This document shows, one piece after another, positions 17,842 through 25,117 of a stretch of DNA of 25,212 nucleotides (positions are counted from its first letter, which is position 1; every line of letters begins with the position of its first letter). The translations under genes and the position numbers were made by a program. Below the pieces are notes generated by a model. The model did no database searches and had not been told where the DNA came from. It saw only the letters and a list, made by a program, of their open reading frames with translations. Source of the DNA: Nitrosomonadales bacterium (GTDB lineage: Bacteria; Pseudomonadota; Gammaproteobacteria; Burkholderiales; Gallionellaceae); assembly GCA_016716325.1 (NCBI GenBank), contig JADJWO010000007.1:1-25212 (forward strand), written 5' to 3'.

Positions 17842-18342
17842 TCAATAAGTGACGGTGATCGTCACGGTATCCGAATAGGTACCTGCCTGAGTCGACAGCG
17901 TTGCCCTATACCCTAATGCATCTGCGTTAAAGGTCTGGGGAGAGCCAGTACCTGTACCAGGAATTGGTACTGCCGAATCCCATGGCACACCCAAAGGACC
18001 TCCTGTTCTGTACAGAATGTACCAGAGCGAGTTTGCGGCGGAAGTCATATTTTTCACAGTTGTGTCTGTGCTACTAGGATTCAACCCGCCATCCAGCGTC
18101 ACTGTGTAGTTAACCCCATTAGTGACCGTCACGTCGAACGTCGTGTATGCCAGCATGTCGCCACCAACGCCGTCAATAAGTCTAGTGCCAAAATCCAGTG
18201 GGCCGGCTACAGAGATACTGGCAGTTGCCGAAGTAAACACAGCGTTAACATTCAATGTGGCGGTTGTGACCGCCATGGCCGATGCCGGCACCATGCCGAG
18301 TGCCACGAGGATCGCTGCGAGTTTGAGTTTGCTGCTTTTCAT
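17842..18342 (-). CDS. Spore coat U (SCPU) domain pilin subunit 1
   Basis: An intact 166-residue secreted protein starts MKSSKLKLAAILVALGMVPA at 18342 behind AAGGAG. It has a signal peptide ending SAMA, then VTTATLNVNAVFTSATASIS, PLDFGTRLIDGVGGD, NYTVTLDGGLNPSS, LWYILYRTGG and a C-terminal YSDTVTITVTY. This is the SCPU fold of archaic (Csu-type) chaperone-usher pilins, where the N-terminal strand is donated to the neighbouring subunit. It follows subunit 2 after 26 bases and is probably the same transcript. Confidence 0.9.
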   Translation of the reverse strand: MKSSKLKLAAILVALGMVPASAMAVTTATLNVNAVFTSATASISVAGPLDFGTRLIDGVGGDMLAYTTFDVTVTNGVNYTVTLDGGLNPSSTDTTVKNMTSAANSLWYILYRTGGPLGVPWDSAVPIPGTGTGSPQTFNADALGYRATLSTQAGTYSDTVTITVTY

Positions 18343-18368
18343 GTTGTTTCTCCTTGGGTTAAAAAACA

Positions 18369-18857
18369 TTAGTAAGTGACGGTGATGGTGACGATGTCGC
18401 TGATCGCACCGGTGGTGCCTGCTGCGGCGAGTAGCGAGGCGTAGAGCGGGTAGGTTTGCGCGGCACCGGTGCCGGTGAGGCCGCTCAGGTTGCTGCCGGC
18501 GGGGCCAAATACGTTAAGGCGGGCGGCATCCTGGTAGAGCACGTATTCGCGGGCGTTGAGACCGCCACCGTCTTTCATGAAGCTTTGCCCGGCGGCATAG
18601 TTCGCGCCGCCGTCGAGCGCGACGGCGTAGGGAAAGCCGCTGCTGACGATGACATCGAAACTGGTCTGCGCGGTGGCGGTGGCGGTGTCTTGCACGCTGC
18701 CGAAGGCGAGCGCACCGGAGACGTTGATGCTGGCCGTGGCCGCCACGGTGGTGGCCGTGACGTTGACCTGCGCCGTGGTGGTAGCCGCCTGTGCTGCTGC
18801 GGGCAACAGCCCGGCGAGCGCGATGGCGGTGGCGATGTGTCTTAGCTTGCGTTGCAT
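18369..18857 (-). CDS. Spore coat U (SCPU) domain pilin subunit 2
   Basis: This intact 162-residue protein starts MQRKLRHIATAIALAGLLPA at 18857, with AAAGGAG upstream and a signal peptide ending AQA. The mature part begins ATTTAQVNVTATTVAATASI. Further features are ALAFGSVQDTATATAQTSFD, YAVALDGGANYAAGQSFMKD, YVLYQDAARLNVFG and the C-terminal SDIVTITVTY. It is likely a structural pilin exported by the Sec system and assembled by the chaperone-usher pair encoded at 21939-25117. A 473-bp repeat-rich leader region separates it from subunit 3 and holds its likely promoter. Confidence 0.9.
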   Translation of the reverse strand: MQRKLRHIATAIALAGLLPAAAQAATTTAQVNVTATTVAATASINVSGALAFGSVQDTATATAQTSFDVIVSSGFPYAVALDGGANYAAGQSFMKDGGGLNAREYVLYQDAARLNVFGPAGSNLSGLTGTGAAQTYPLYASLLAAAGTTGAISDIVTITVTY

Positions 18858-18914
18858 GGTTTGCTCCTTTGGTTGATTGAACAATTAAGGAAACGCTGAA
18901 CAAGTCTGTTTTTT

Positions 18915-18984
18915 GTCGTTCCCGCGAAAGCGGGAACCCAGTCGAATCAACAAGCTGGATTCCCGCTTTCGCGGGAATGACGAC
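18915..18984. repeat. Paired dRS3-like palindromes, nested inverted repeat
   Basis: Two hairpins, GTTCCCGC-GAAA-GCGGGAAC and ATTCCCGC-TTTC-GCGGGAAT, face each other across 20 bases. Their flanks (GTCGTTCC.../...GGAATGACGAC and CCCAG/CTGG) also pair, so the whole 70 bp is one larger inverted repeat. Confidence 0.9.
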
Positions 18985-19111
18985 ATAATCAGCGCATCCT
19001 TAAAAACCTCGTCCACGAAAAACACTAAAAACACGAAATAAAACAAAGATCGTTCTGAACTGCCCGCCCTGTTCATCCTTGCGACTTAAGAAAGCCGCCA
19101 TGAATGCATTT

Positions 19112-19180
19112 CGTCTCTCCCGCGAAGGCGGGAGCCCAGTTGGTTCAAAACACTGGATACCCGCGTTCGCGGGTATGACG
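19112..19180. repeat. Second paired palindrome unit
   Basis: CTCCCGC-GAAG-GCGGGAG and TACCCGCG-TT-CGCGGGTA face each other around CCCAGT...ACTGG, with outer CGTC/GACG ends. The layout is the same as at 18915-18984, but the arms have diverged with compensating changes. Confidence 0.85.
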
Positions 19181-19268
19181 AATGGTTCTGCGTTCTAGAG
19201 AATTCCCTTTCGTGTCCTTTCGTGTCTTTCGTGGACGATCGCCGATACCGGCTTGGCCGAATGTGCGC

Positions 19269-19303
19269 ACTTTATCCACCCCCTGCCGAGAACTGGCCGA
19301 GCG
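19269..19303 (-). promoter_or_regulatory. CTCGG direct-repeat promoter element, copy 1 (toward SCPU subunits 2 and 1)
   Basis: On the minus strand CGCTCGGCCAGTTCTCGG (19286-19303) is followed after 11 bases by TAAAGT (19269-19274). The two CTCGG units have an 11-bp period. It lies downstream of the subunit 3 stop and about 410 bases upstream of subunit 2. Confidence 0.55.
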
Positions 19304-19330
19304 GAAACAAGTTTTTTATCGCGCGTGTCA

Positions 19331-19843
19331 TCAGTAGTGGATGGTGACGGTGACGGCATCGCTGTAGTTGCCCGCCGGATGGGTGCCGCCGGGGCTGAGG
19401 CCGTAGACGGTGATGACCGCGTTCTGGTTGGCGGTAGCGGTGGCGGCGGTGCTGCTGCCTGACGTATAGCTGGCGGCAAAATCGGAGTCGCCCCACAGTT
19501 GGGTGCGCGCGGCATCTTTGTAGAGCAGGTAGCTGCGGAAGCCGCCGCTGCCGTTGCTCATGCGCCGCTCGCCGGAGAAATTCATACCGGCATCGAGGGT
19601 CACGTTGTAGGGGATGGACTGGTCTATCCTGACGGTGAGGGTGGCGGTGGCTTGCAGGTCGGTTGCGGTGTTGAAGCTGCTGCCGAAGTCCATGGGCTGC
19701 ACGGTGAGGCTGGCTGTGGCGGGAACGGATACGGAGATATTCAGATTATTGCTGGCGACCGCCGCCGTGGCCGTGCCGGGCAGCAGCGTTGCCGATAACA
19801 GCGCCGCCAGCAGGCCACAGCGGATGCGATTGAGAGTTTCCAT
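19331..19843 (-). CDS. Spore coat U (SCPU) domain pilin subunit 3
   Basis: An intact 170-residue protein starts METLNRIRCGLLAALLSATL at 19843 with an AAAGGG ribosome site and a signal peptide ending ATA. The mature chain is AAVASNNLNISVSVPATASL, QPMDFGSSFNTATDLQATAT, YNVTLDAGMNFSGERRMSNG, YLLYKDAARTQLWGDSDFAA and the C-terminal NYSDAVTVTIHY. It has the same architecture as the other subunits, with a slightly longer loop region. A promoter-like direct-repeat element lies 87-121 bases upstream. It is likely the first subunit gene of the minus-strand pilin cluster, separated from the next by repeats. Confidence 0.9.
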   Translation of the reverse strand: METLNRIRCGLLAALLSATLLPGTATAAVASNNLNISVSVPATASLTVQPMDFGSSFNTATDLQATATLTVRIDQSIPYNVTLDAGMNFSGERRMSNGSGGFRSYLLYKDAARTQLWGDSDFAASYTSGSSTAATATANQNAVITVYGLSPGGTHPAGNYSDAVTVTIHY

Positions 19844-19929
19844 GTTGTCCCTTTGCCTTGCGGGTGACCGGGCAGGCGGGATCACTATTGGGGAGAGATG
19901 TCCCAAGCCTGTCCGGTCGGTTCGGCGCG

Positions 19930-19964
19930 ATGGTAAGGGCAGGCAACCGAGAACTGACCGAGCG
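19930..19964 (-). promoter_or_regulatory. CTCGG direct-repeat promoter element, copy 2 (toward SCPU subunit 3)
   Basis: On the minus strand CGCTCGGTCAGTTCTCGG (19947-19964) is followed by TTG and, after 11 bases in all, by TACCAT (19930-19935), about 87 bases before the ATG. It matches the chaperone copy at 24 of 25 positions over ATCGCTCGGYCAGTTCTCGGTTG plus flank. Confidence 0.6.
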
Positions 19965-20096
19965 ATGACGGGGATTCGCTCTGCGGGTTTACCGCAGGCG
20001 GATGCGCTGTCTGTTATGCAGGGTTTGCTTGCTGCGGATCTTTATGGGCATCCGGATTCCCCGGCGGGCGGTGGCTTTTAATTTGAAAACAACAGA

Positions 20097-20140
20097 TTGA
20101 CCTTGATTCGTGCCAAGACTACAATCTCCCAAATTGGGAG
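20097..20140 (+). promoter_or_regulatory. higBA promoter and operator
   Basis: TTGACC (20097-20102) and TACAAT (20120-20125) are separated by 17 bases. Directly after the -10 box lies the perfect inverted repeat CTCCCAA-A-TTGGGAG (20126-20140), whose right arm also supplies the Shine-Dalgarno (GGGAGG) of higB. This is the expected place for HigA autorepression. Confidence 0.75.
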
Positions 20141-20147
20141 GTTTGAC

Positions 20148-20455
20148 ATGCGGGTGATTGCCAAGAGCACATTAGTTAGATTCTGGGGTCAGCCAGAGTG
20201 TGCAGATTCGATGGGGGCTTTACAAAGCTGGTACGACGAGGCGACCAAAGCAATCTGGAAGACACCGCAGGATGTAAAGAGCAGTACAGGAACGCGAGTG
20301 TTTCCGGGAACAACCGCATCGTGTTCAACATCGCAGGTAATAAGTACCGCCTGGTTGTAGAAATGCAATATCGCGCCGGGATCGCTTGGGTCAAGTTTGT
20401 CGGAACCCATGCGCAGTACTACAAGATCAACGTGGAGACGATCAATGAATATTAA
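20148..20455 (+). CDS. higB: HigB-family toxin (mRNA interferase), one frameshift
   Basis: The protein starts MRVIAKSTLVRFWGQPECAD, continues WYDEATKAIWKTPQDVK, and after a frame change near 20280 reads QYRNASVSGNNRIVFNIAGN and KYRLVVEMQYRAGIAWVKFV, ending KINVETINEY. This is the RelE-fold HigB family, ribosome-dependent endoribonucleases of type II toxin-antitoxin modules, of about 100 residues. The toxin-first order and the overlap with higA (ATG inside the last codons) are typical of higBA. The break, a single inserted base in the AAAGAGCAG stretch, could be a sequencing error or an inactivated toxin. Confidence 0.88.
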
Positions 20456-20804
20456 ACCGATTCGCAACGACGACGATTTGCGCGCCACCTTTAAGCGGCT
20501 TGAACTTGTATTTCAAGCCGCCGAGGGAACGCTGCCGAGGGCAGACGAAATGGAAATCCTGGTAACGCTCATTGAAGCTTACGAGCACAAGCATTTTCCG
20601 ATCGGTGTGGTCGATCCAGTGGAAGCCATTAAATTCAGAATGGAACAACAGGGTCTCACTCAAAAAGACCTTGAGCCTTATATCGGGTCAAGCGGGCGCG
20701 TATCTGAAGTATTGAACCGCAAACGGCGGCTCAGCTTGCAAATGGTGAAACGTCTGCATGATGGCTTGCACATTCCGTATGAAAGCTTACTGTCGGCTAC
20801 ATAA
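20445..20804 (+). CDS. higA: HigA-family antitoxin (XRE HTH)
   Basis: An intact 119-residue protein begins MNIKPIRNDDDLRATFKRLE. Its N-terminal half is the HigA-specific segment (LVTLIEAYEHKHFPIGVVDP). The C-terminal HTH is IKFRMEQQGLTQKDLEPYIG followed by SGRVSEVLNRKRRLSLQMVK. It neutralises HigB and represses the module, probably through the inverted repeat at 20126-20140. Its start overlaps the higB stop by 11 bases. Confidence 0.93.
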   Translation: MNIKPIRNDDDLRATFKRLELVFQAAEGTLPRADEMEILVTLIEAYEHKHFPIGVVDPVEAIKFRMEQQGLTQKDLEPYIGSSGRVSEVLNRKRRLSLQMVKRLHDGLHIPYESLLSAT

Positions 20805-20825
20805 GCAACCCATTACGCGTTCATT

Positions 20826-21090
20826 CGAACGGCGAAGCGATCTTGATCTATGACGCTGCCGAAGAAGCGGCATGGCTGGCATTGCGACCAGGTGGATCGA
20901 CAGGCTGCGAGTGAGTTGGCATCCATCCGCAAACGCTTGAAACTCACTCAGGCGCAAGCCGCCAAACTGGCGGGGGGCGGCAAGAATGCCTTCTCTCGCT
21001 ATGAGCACGGACAGGCCAAGCCGGTGGCGGCGGTCATCAATCTGTTCAAACTGCTGGATAAGCACCTGACCTGATCAAGGAGCTGAAGTG
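20826..21090 (+). pseudogene. mqsA-like antitoxin remnant (C-terminal HTH only)
   Basis: The readable protein is SNGEAILIYDAAEEAAWLA, then after a shift VDRQAASELASIRKRLKLTQ, AQAAKLAGGGKNAFSRYEHG and QAKPVAAVINLFKLLDKH, ending PDLIKELK if one C is added near 21066. GGGKNAFSRYE is the signature of MqsA/YgiT-type antitoxins, whose N-terminal zinc-binding domain with two CxxC motifs is absent. The coding trace starts about 20 bases after the higA stop, so the 5' half of the gene and its MqsR-like toxin have been lost. It may still bind DNA if translated from 20850. Confidence 0.65.
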
Positions 21091-21130
21091 ATCAGCCTTT
21101 TCCCGCCGAAAGATCCGCTGGACGAGATGC

Positions 21131-21548
21131 TTACCTGCCAGCTTTTAACGCCTTCAGATGCTTGGCTGCTGCACAGTTCAGCAGGAGTTGGTCTTCAGTG
21201 ATCAGCAGTGCGCCCAGATGGCGTGCCGTTGCAGCGATCAGGCGATCAGCCGGATCAGGATGGATGTTCCCCGGTAGTCGTGTGCTGGCGACGGCGATCT
21301 CGGGTGTAATGGCTTCTATGCGGATGCCCGGGATACCGGCGGCTGCGCTCACCCATTCTCCAACATCCCGATCCAGGGTGAGCCTTCCTTTACTCGCCAG
21401 CATCGCCACTTCCCAGGGAAATGGCCGACAACAGAACCGCTTCTTCAGCCAAGGATTGCTCGATGGCTTTTAATGCCTTCGGGTTGAGCTTGCAGTCGCC
21501 ATTAAGCAACCACACCCAAACATGGGTATCCAATAGCACCAGATTCAT
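21131..21548 (-). CDS. vapC: VapC-type PIN-domain toxin, one frameshift
   Basis: The protein starts MNLVLLDTHVWVWLLNGDCK with the first PIN aspartate. It continues NPKALKAIEQSLAEEAVLLS and AIS-(LWEVAMLASKGRLTLD) after a break near 21415. The acidic PIN site follows in HPDPADRLIAATARHLGALL and ITEDQLLL, ending HLKALKAGR. Length is about 138 residues. PIN toxins of this family cleave tRNA or rRNA. The start overlaps the antitoxin stop as ATGA if the antitoxin is repaired. Confidence 0.87.
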
Positions 21549-21773
21549 GGCAGCTTCCCCATTCGGCGTTGATCGGTGAAACGATGTCCGTCTCTCCAAC
21601 GACACTCCCCTTGAGCGCGCCGAACAGGTGTTGCTCCGGCTCGATGGGCACCAGCTTTGCCACGGGTTTGCCGTGCTTGGTGATGACCAAGGTCCCGCGT
21701 TTCTCCGGCGATGTCGTCGAGAAGCTTCAAGCAACTTGGATTTGAACTCCCCTGCTCCGATGGCTGTTTGCAT
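21545..21773 (-). CDS. VapB/Phd-type antitoxin, frameshifted
   Basis: Start at 21773, MQTAIGAGEFKSKLLE, then LLDDIAGE, LVITKHGKPVAKLVPIEPEQ, HLFGALKGSVVGETDIVSPI and NAEWGKLP once frames are joined (breaks near 21725, 21695 and 21560). This is the Phd/YefM fold antitoxin commonly paired with PIN toxins, about 76 residues. The N-terminal segment dimerises and binds DNA, and the C-terminal tail covers the toxin. GGGAGG precedes the ATG. Confidence 0.8.
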
Positions 21774-21784
21774 TGCGCCCTCCC

Positions 21785-21806
21785 ATGGTCACAAAGTATG
21801 GTCACA
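21785..21806 (-). promoter_or_regulatory. Direct repeats upstream of vapBC
   Basis: TGTGACCAT occurs twice on the minus strand (21798-21806 and 21785-21793), 13 bases apart, just upstream of the antitoxin ribosome site. They may be the binding site of the antitoxin. The promoter hexamers themselves are not clear. Confidence 0.45.
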
Positions 21807-21874
21807 GTGTAGCACGCCACCCTGAACCCCCGGATATCTGATTTGGATGGATCAGAAGGCAGGACGATCGGCAT

Positions 21875-21909
21875 CGCTCGGCCAGTTCTCGGTTGTCACC
21901 CGCTATCTT
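21875..21909 (+). promoter_or_regulatory. CTCGG direct-repeat promoter element, copy 3 (toward the chaperone gene)
   Basis: CGCTCGGCCAGTTCTCGG (21875-21892) is followed by TTG and, after 11 bases in all, by TATCTT (21904-21909), 29 bases before the chaperone ATG. There is no canonical -35 hexamer at the proper distance; the direct repeats occupy that position. Confidence 0.6.
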
Positions 21910-21938
21910 TGCGCACCTTAGCTATCAGGAGTGCAACC

Positions 21939-22717
21939 ATGAAATTCGTTCTTATCGCGATTCTCGCCGCCCTTACCACGGTGCAAGCTGCCGTAGCCGC
22001 TCGATCTCGACCTATCCGATGCGCGTGGAACTGGAGGAAGGGCCAACATCGGTAACCTCACGGTGTTCAATTCTGGCGACAAGCCGGCCAACATTCAGGT
22101 GCGCGCCATGGACTGGCAGCAGGATGCGCAGTCCGGCGCGGAACAGTTGACCGAGACCGATGAACTGGTGTTCTTCCCGAAGATCTTTTCGGTTCCGCCC
22201 AAGGGGCAGCAGGTGGTGCGCGTGGGATACCAGAAAGAGGTGGGAAATAAAGAGAAGAGTTTCCGCCTGTTCGTACGCGAGTTGCCGGTGGATGAGCCGG
22301 GTGTGACCGGTGCCCGCTTCGCGTTGCAGATCAGTTCGCCCGCTTTTATCTACCCCAAAGGGCGCAGCAACCAACCAAGCCGGAGATCAAAGGTATTGAG
22401 CTGGCCGACGGCAAGCTGATGGCGCGCATTGAGAACCACGGCACGCGCTATTACTCGATGAACAAGCTGGAGATGCGCGGCAGCAAGGCGAACAAAGATA
22501 GCTACAGCGGCGAAGTGTCCGGCTGGTATGTGCTGGCCGGTGTGAGCAAGCTGTTCCGCTGAGCATCTCGCGCGCCGACTGCCTGAAGATGGATACCCTC
22601 GCGCTGACCGCACACACCCAGAAGGACAAGAGCCAGAGCAGTTTTCCGGTGAGCGCCAAGGAGTGTGAAGGTATCGAGGACAAAGCAGCCCCTGCTGCAC
22701 ACTGGAGTCGCGCATGA
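21939..22717 (+). CDS. Periplasmic chaperone of an archaic chaperone-usher pilus (CsuC-like), frameshifted
   Basis: The protein starts MKFVLIAILAALTTVQAAVA (signal peptide, AGGAG upstream). Across breaks it reads SISTYPMRVELEEGPTS, GNLTVFNSGDKPANIQVRAM, DELVFFPKIFSVPPKGQQVV, RVGYQKEVGNKEKSFRLFVR and ELPVDEPGVTGARFALQISS, then KPEIKGIELADGKLMARIEN. These are the two immunoglobulin-like domains of PapD-type chaperones, including the F1-strand motif that donates to pilins. The archaic type is inferred from the SCPU partners. Breaks lie near 22000, 22050, 22370 and 22555. The stop overlaps the usher ATG as ATGA. Confidence 0.9.
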
Positions 22718-25117
22718 CAATGCAACGACCGCGCCCCGCGCGCAGCGGGTTTTGGTTTGCGCACAGTTCTTCTCGCTGCTGGCGCTGGCCATGCTGCCGA
22801 CCTGTCCTTTTGCCGCAGAATCACAGCAGAAAAAGTCCCCCTTCTATCCGCAACCGCCGGATCGGGACCGCTCATCGCCAGCGTGACGCTCAACACCATG
22901 GCGGTCGGCGAGTTTTCATGATGCGCGACGGCGACGATCTGTTGCTTGACCGCGACACGCTCGCGCGCATGGGTCTGACGCGCGGACTAACGGCCGACGA
23001 CGGGCAGCGGCTCTCGCTCAAAAGTCTGGCACCGCGGTTGCGCTTCAAGCTGGACGAGAGCAACGGCAGCGTCTCCATTGAGGCCGATCCCGCAATGCTG
23101 AGCGGGCACACTGAAACGCTGCAACTGCGCCAGCCGTCGACCGCGACCCTGATCAGCAGCAATGCGCTGTATCTGAATTACAACCTCAATTACAACAAGA
23201 GTCCGTTTGCTGCGGATAGCTACAGTGCACCGTTGGAGCTGGCCGCCAACTGGAACGGTCTCTCGCGGATAAATAATTTCAACTGGCAAAATGGGCGTCA
23301 GCTGACGCGCACCCAGTCGCAACTGGTATACGACGATACGAACGAACTGCGCCGCTTGATGGCGGGCGATGTGACCGGCACTTCCGGCAATCGACTGGGC
23401 AGCAGCACGCTGGGCGGAAGTGCGCATGTTCAAGAACTACGGCATGGCCCCAGCATCTTCACCGGCCCGCCGCTGGCGATGCAAGCGATGCTGCTCAATC
23501 CTTCCGAGGTGGAGGTGTATATCGCCGGCAATATGGTCTTCAAGGCAAGTTCCCCGCCGGAGAACTCGACCTGCGCAACATCCCCTACTACCGCTCCGGT
23601 TTGGGCGAGTCGAAGATTCTGGTGCGCGATGCTTTCGGCAGGGAGAGTGTCATCAACGATACTTTCTATACCTCCACCGGCTTGCTGGCGACCGGTCTGC
23701 ACAGCTACGACTATTCCTTTGGCGTGAGGCGCAGCCAGGATGCGCTCGGCGCATTGCATTACAACGGCAAGCCGGTGCTTATGGCCAGCCACCGCTACGG
23801 TTACGCCGACTGGCTCACGCCGGGACTGGGCTTGGAAAGCGATGGCAGCGATCTGCGCGGCGGCGTGACGGCCGACATGCTGCTCGGCAATATGGGCCAA
23901 CTCGGTCTGGTCACCGCCACCAGCCGCAGACAAGGGGTGAGCGGTCAGCAGTTTCAGGCGGACTACAGTTATGCCAGCACCAAACTGCCTCGCCCGGCCT
24001 CTTCTACACCCGCCAATCCGTCAACTACGGCGGCGTATACGATCCACTGAGCCAAGCCCGACAGCCAACCGCTGGCGCGGCGGGAGCGTCGCTGGCGGTA
24101 GGGCTCGGCAGTTACGCATCGGTCACCGGCCGCTGGTCGCGCGCGATGCGTTTTGACGACAGCCGCGTGCAGGATGCCACGCTGGCCATGAACACCATGC
24201 TGCCGCGCAATGTTTCGCTCTCAACCCAATTCACTCGCAGTTGGCTACCTCAGCTTCCCCGAAAACCGCATCCAGGCGTCGCTCGGCCACAGTTTCAGCA
24301 ACGGGCTGTATCTTTCGGCGAACTTTAGCCGCGACAACAGCAGCAACACTTTCGGCATACAACTGCAACTTTCGCCGCCGCTGGGCAACGGCTACGGTTA
24401 CAGCGCGGGCATTACGGCACCACCACAGGGCGACACCACCAGTACCGCGCGCCTGCAATATCACCACGACCACGGCGAATTCCAGTTGGGGCGCTCCGGT
24501 AGCGGTAATGCGCCCACCCACGATGCCAGCATGAGCGGCGCAGTGCTGCTGGCCGGGGGAGGACACCTGACGCGCCCGATCCGCGATAGCTATGCAGTGG
24601 TGCGCGTACCCGGCATGAAGCGGGTCAAGGTGCGCGTGCAGAACCAGCAAGTGGGCGAGACCGATGCAAATGGCACGCTGGCGTTACCCCACCTGCATGC
24701 CTACATGGATAACACGCTCTCTCCATCGATACCGCCGAGATCCCGTTCCAACTACGCGGTTGATTCCAATTCCAAGGTGGTGACTACCGGGTTATCGCGG
24801 CGGCGGCGTGATTGATTTCGGAGTCAGAAAGATGCAGATCATTGGCGGCAAAGCTTTCTATCGGCTAGGCGATGTTGGAATCGGCGCAATACTCCGGCAT
24901 GGAATTGAACGGTAACGGGGTCAGCCAGAAGACGGTAATCGGCTTCGGCGGCGAAATCTATGTCGAGGGCATCGCCGCCGGCAGCTACCAGGCGTATCTT
25001 CAACGAGCGGCGCGACTGCCATTTCACACTGATGGTGCCGGAATCCAAGGAATTTCATCAACGACCTCGGCGAGGTGGTGTGCGACCTCGGTGCGGGGGC
25101 TAAAAAGGAAGCCATAA
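22714..25117 (+). CDS. Outer-membrane fimbrial usher (CsuD/FimD-like), frameshifted
   Basis: About 800 residues once repaired, the usual usher size. After the signal region (FSLLALAMLPTCPFAAESQQ) come LIASVTLNTMAVGEF, LLLDRDTLARMGLTRGLTAD, LYLNYNLNYNKSPF, RRLMAGDVTGTSGNRLGSST, LLNPSEVEVYIAGNMVFKAS, KILVRDAFGRESVINDTFYT, DYSFGVRRSQDALGALHYNG and GYLSFPENRIQASLGHSFSN. The C-terminal part has SYAVVRVPGMKRVKVRVQNQ and VIGFGGEIYVEGIAAGSYQA. It forms the 24-stranded pore through which SCPU subunits are secreted and polymerised. At least nine breaks occur (for example near 22745, 22890, 23440, 23555, 24000, 24240, 24720, 24800, 25005 and 25103). The stop TAA shares its last base with the next ATG. 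Confidence 0.9.

Larger units (their letters stand above)
18858..19330. other. Repeat-rich gap between SCPU genes
   Basis: Upstream of subunit 2 this gap holds two paired palindromic repeats (18915-18984 and 19112-19180), two inverted AT-rich pieces related to CCACGAAAAACACTAAAAAC (19010-19044 and 19208-19237), and one promoter-like direct-repeat element (19269-19303). I see no gene. The repeats seem to have been inserted between the promoter and subunit 2, leaving a leader of about 410 bases. Confidence 0.7.

Noticed and set aside
18915..19180. CRISPR array
   Set aside because: The repeats are palindromic pairs in inverted arrangement without regular spacers, and no cas genes are present.
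19965..20081. 38-codon frame starting MTGIRSAGLPQADALSVM
   Set aside because: It has no good ribosome site and no known relatives, and it lies in the divergent promoter region between a pilin gene and higB.
21875..21909. Sigma-54 or ECF sigma promoter at the 18-bp repeat
   Set aside because: The GG and GC elements are at the wrong spacing for sigma-54, and the conserved TAnnnT with fixed spacing fits a sigma-70 promoter with activator repeats better.
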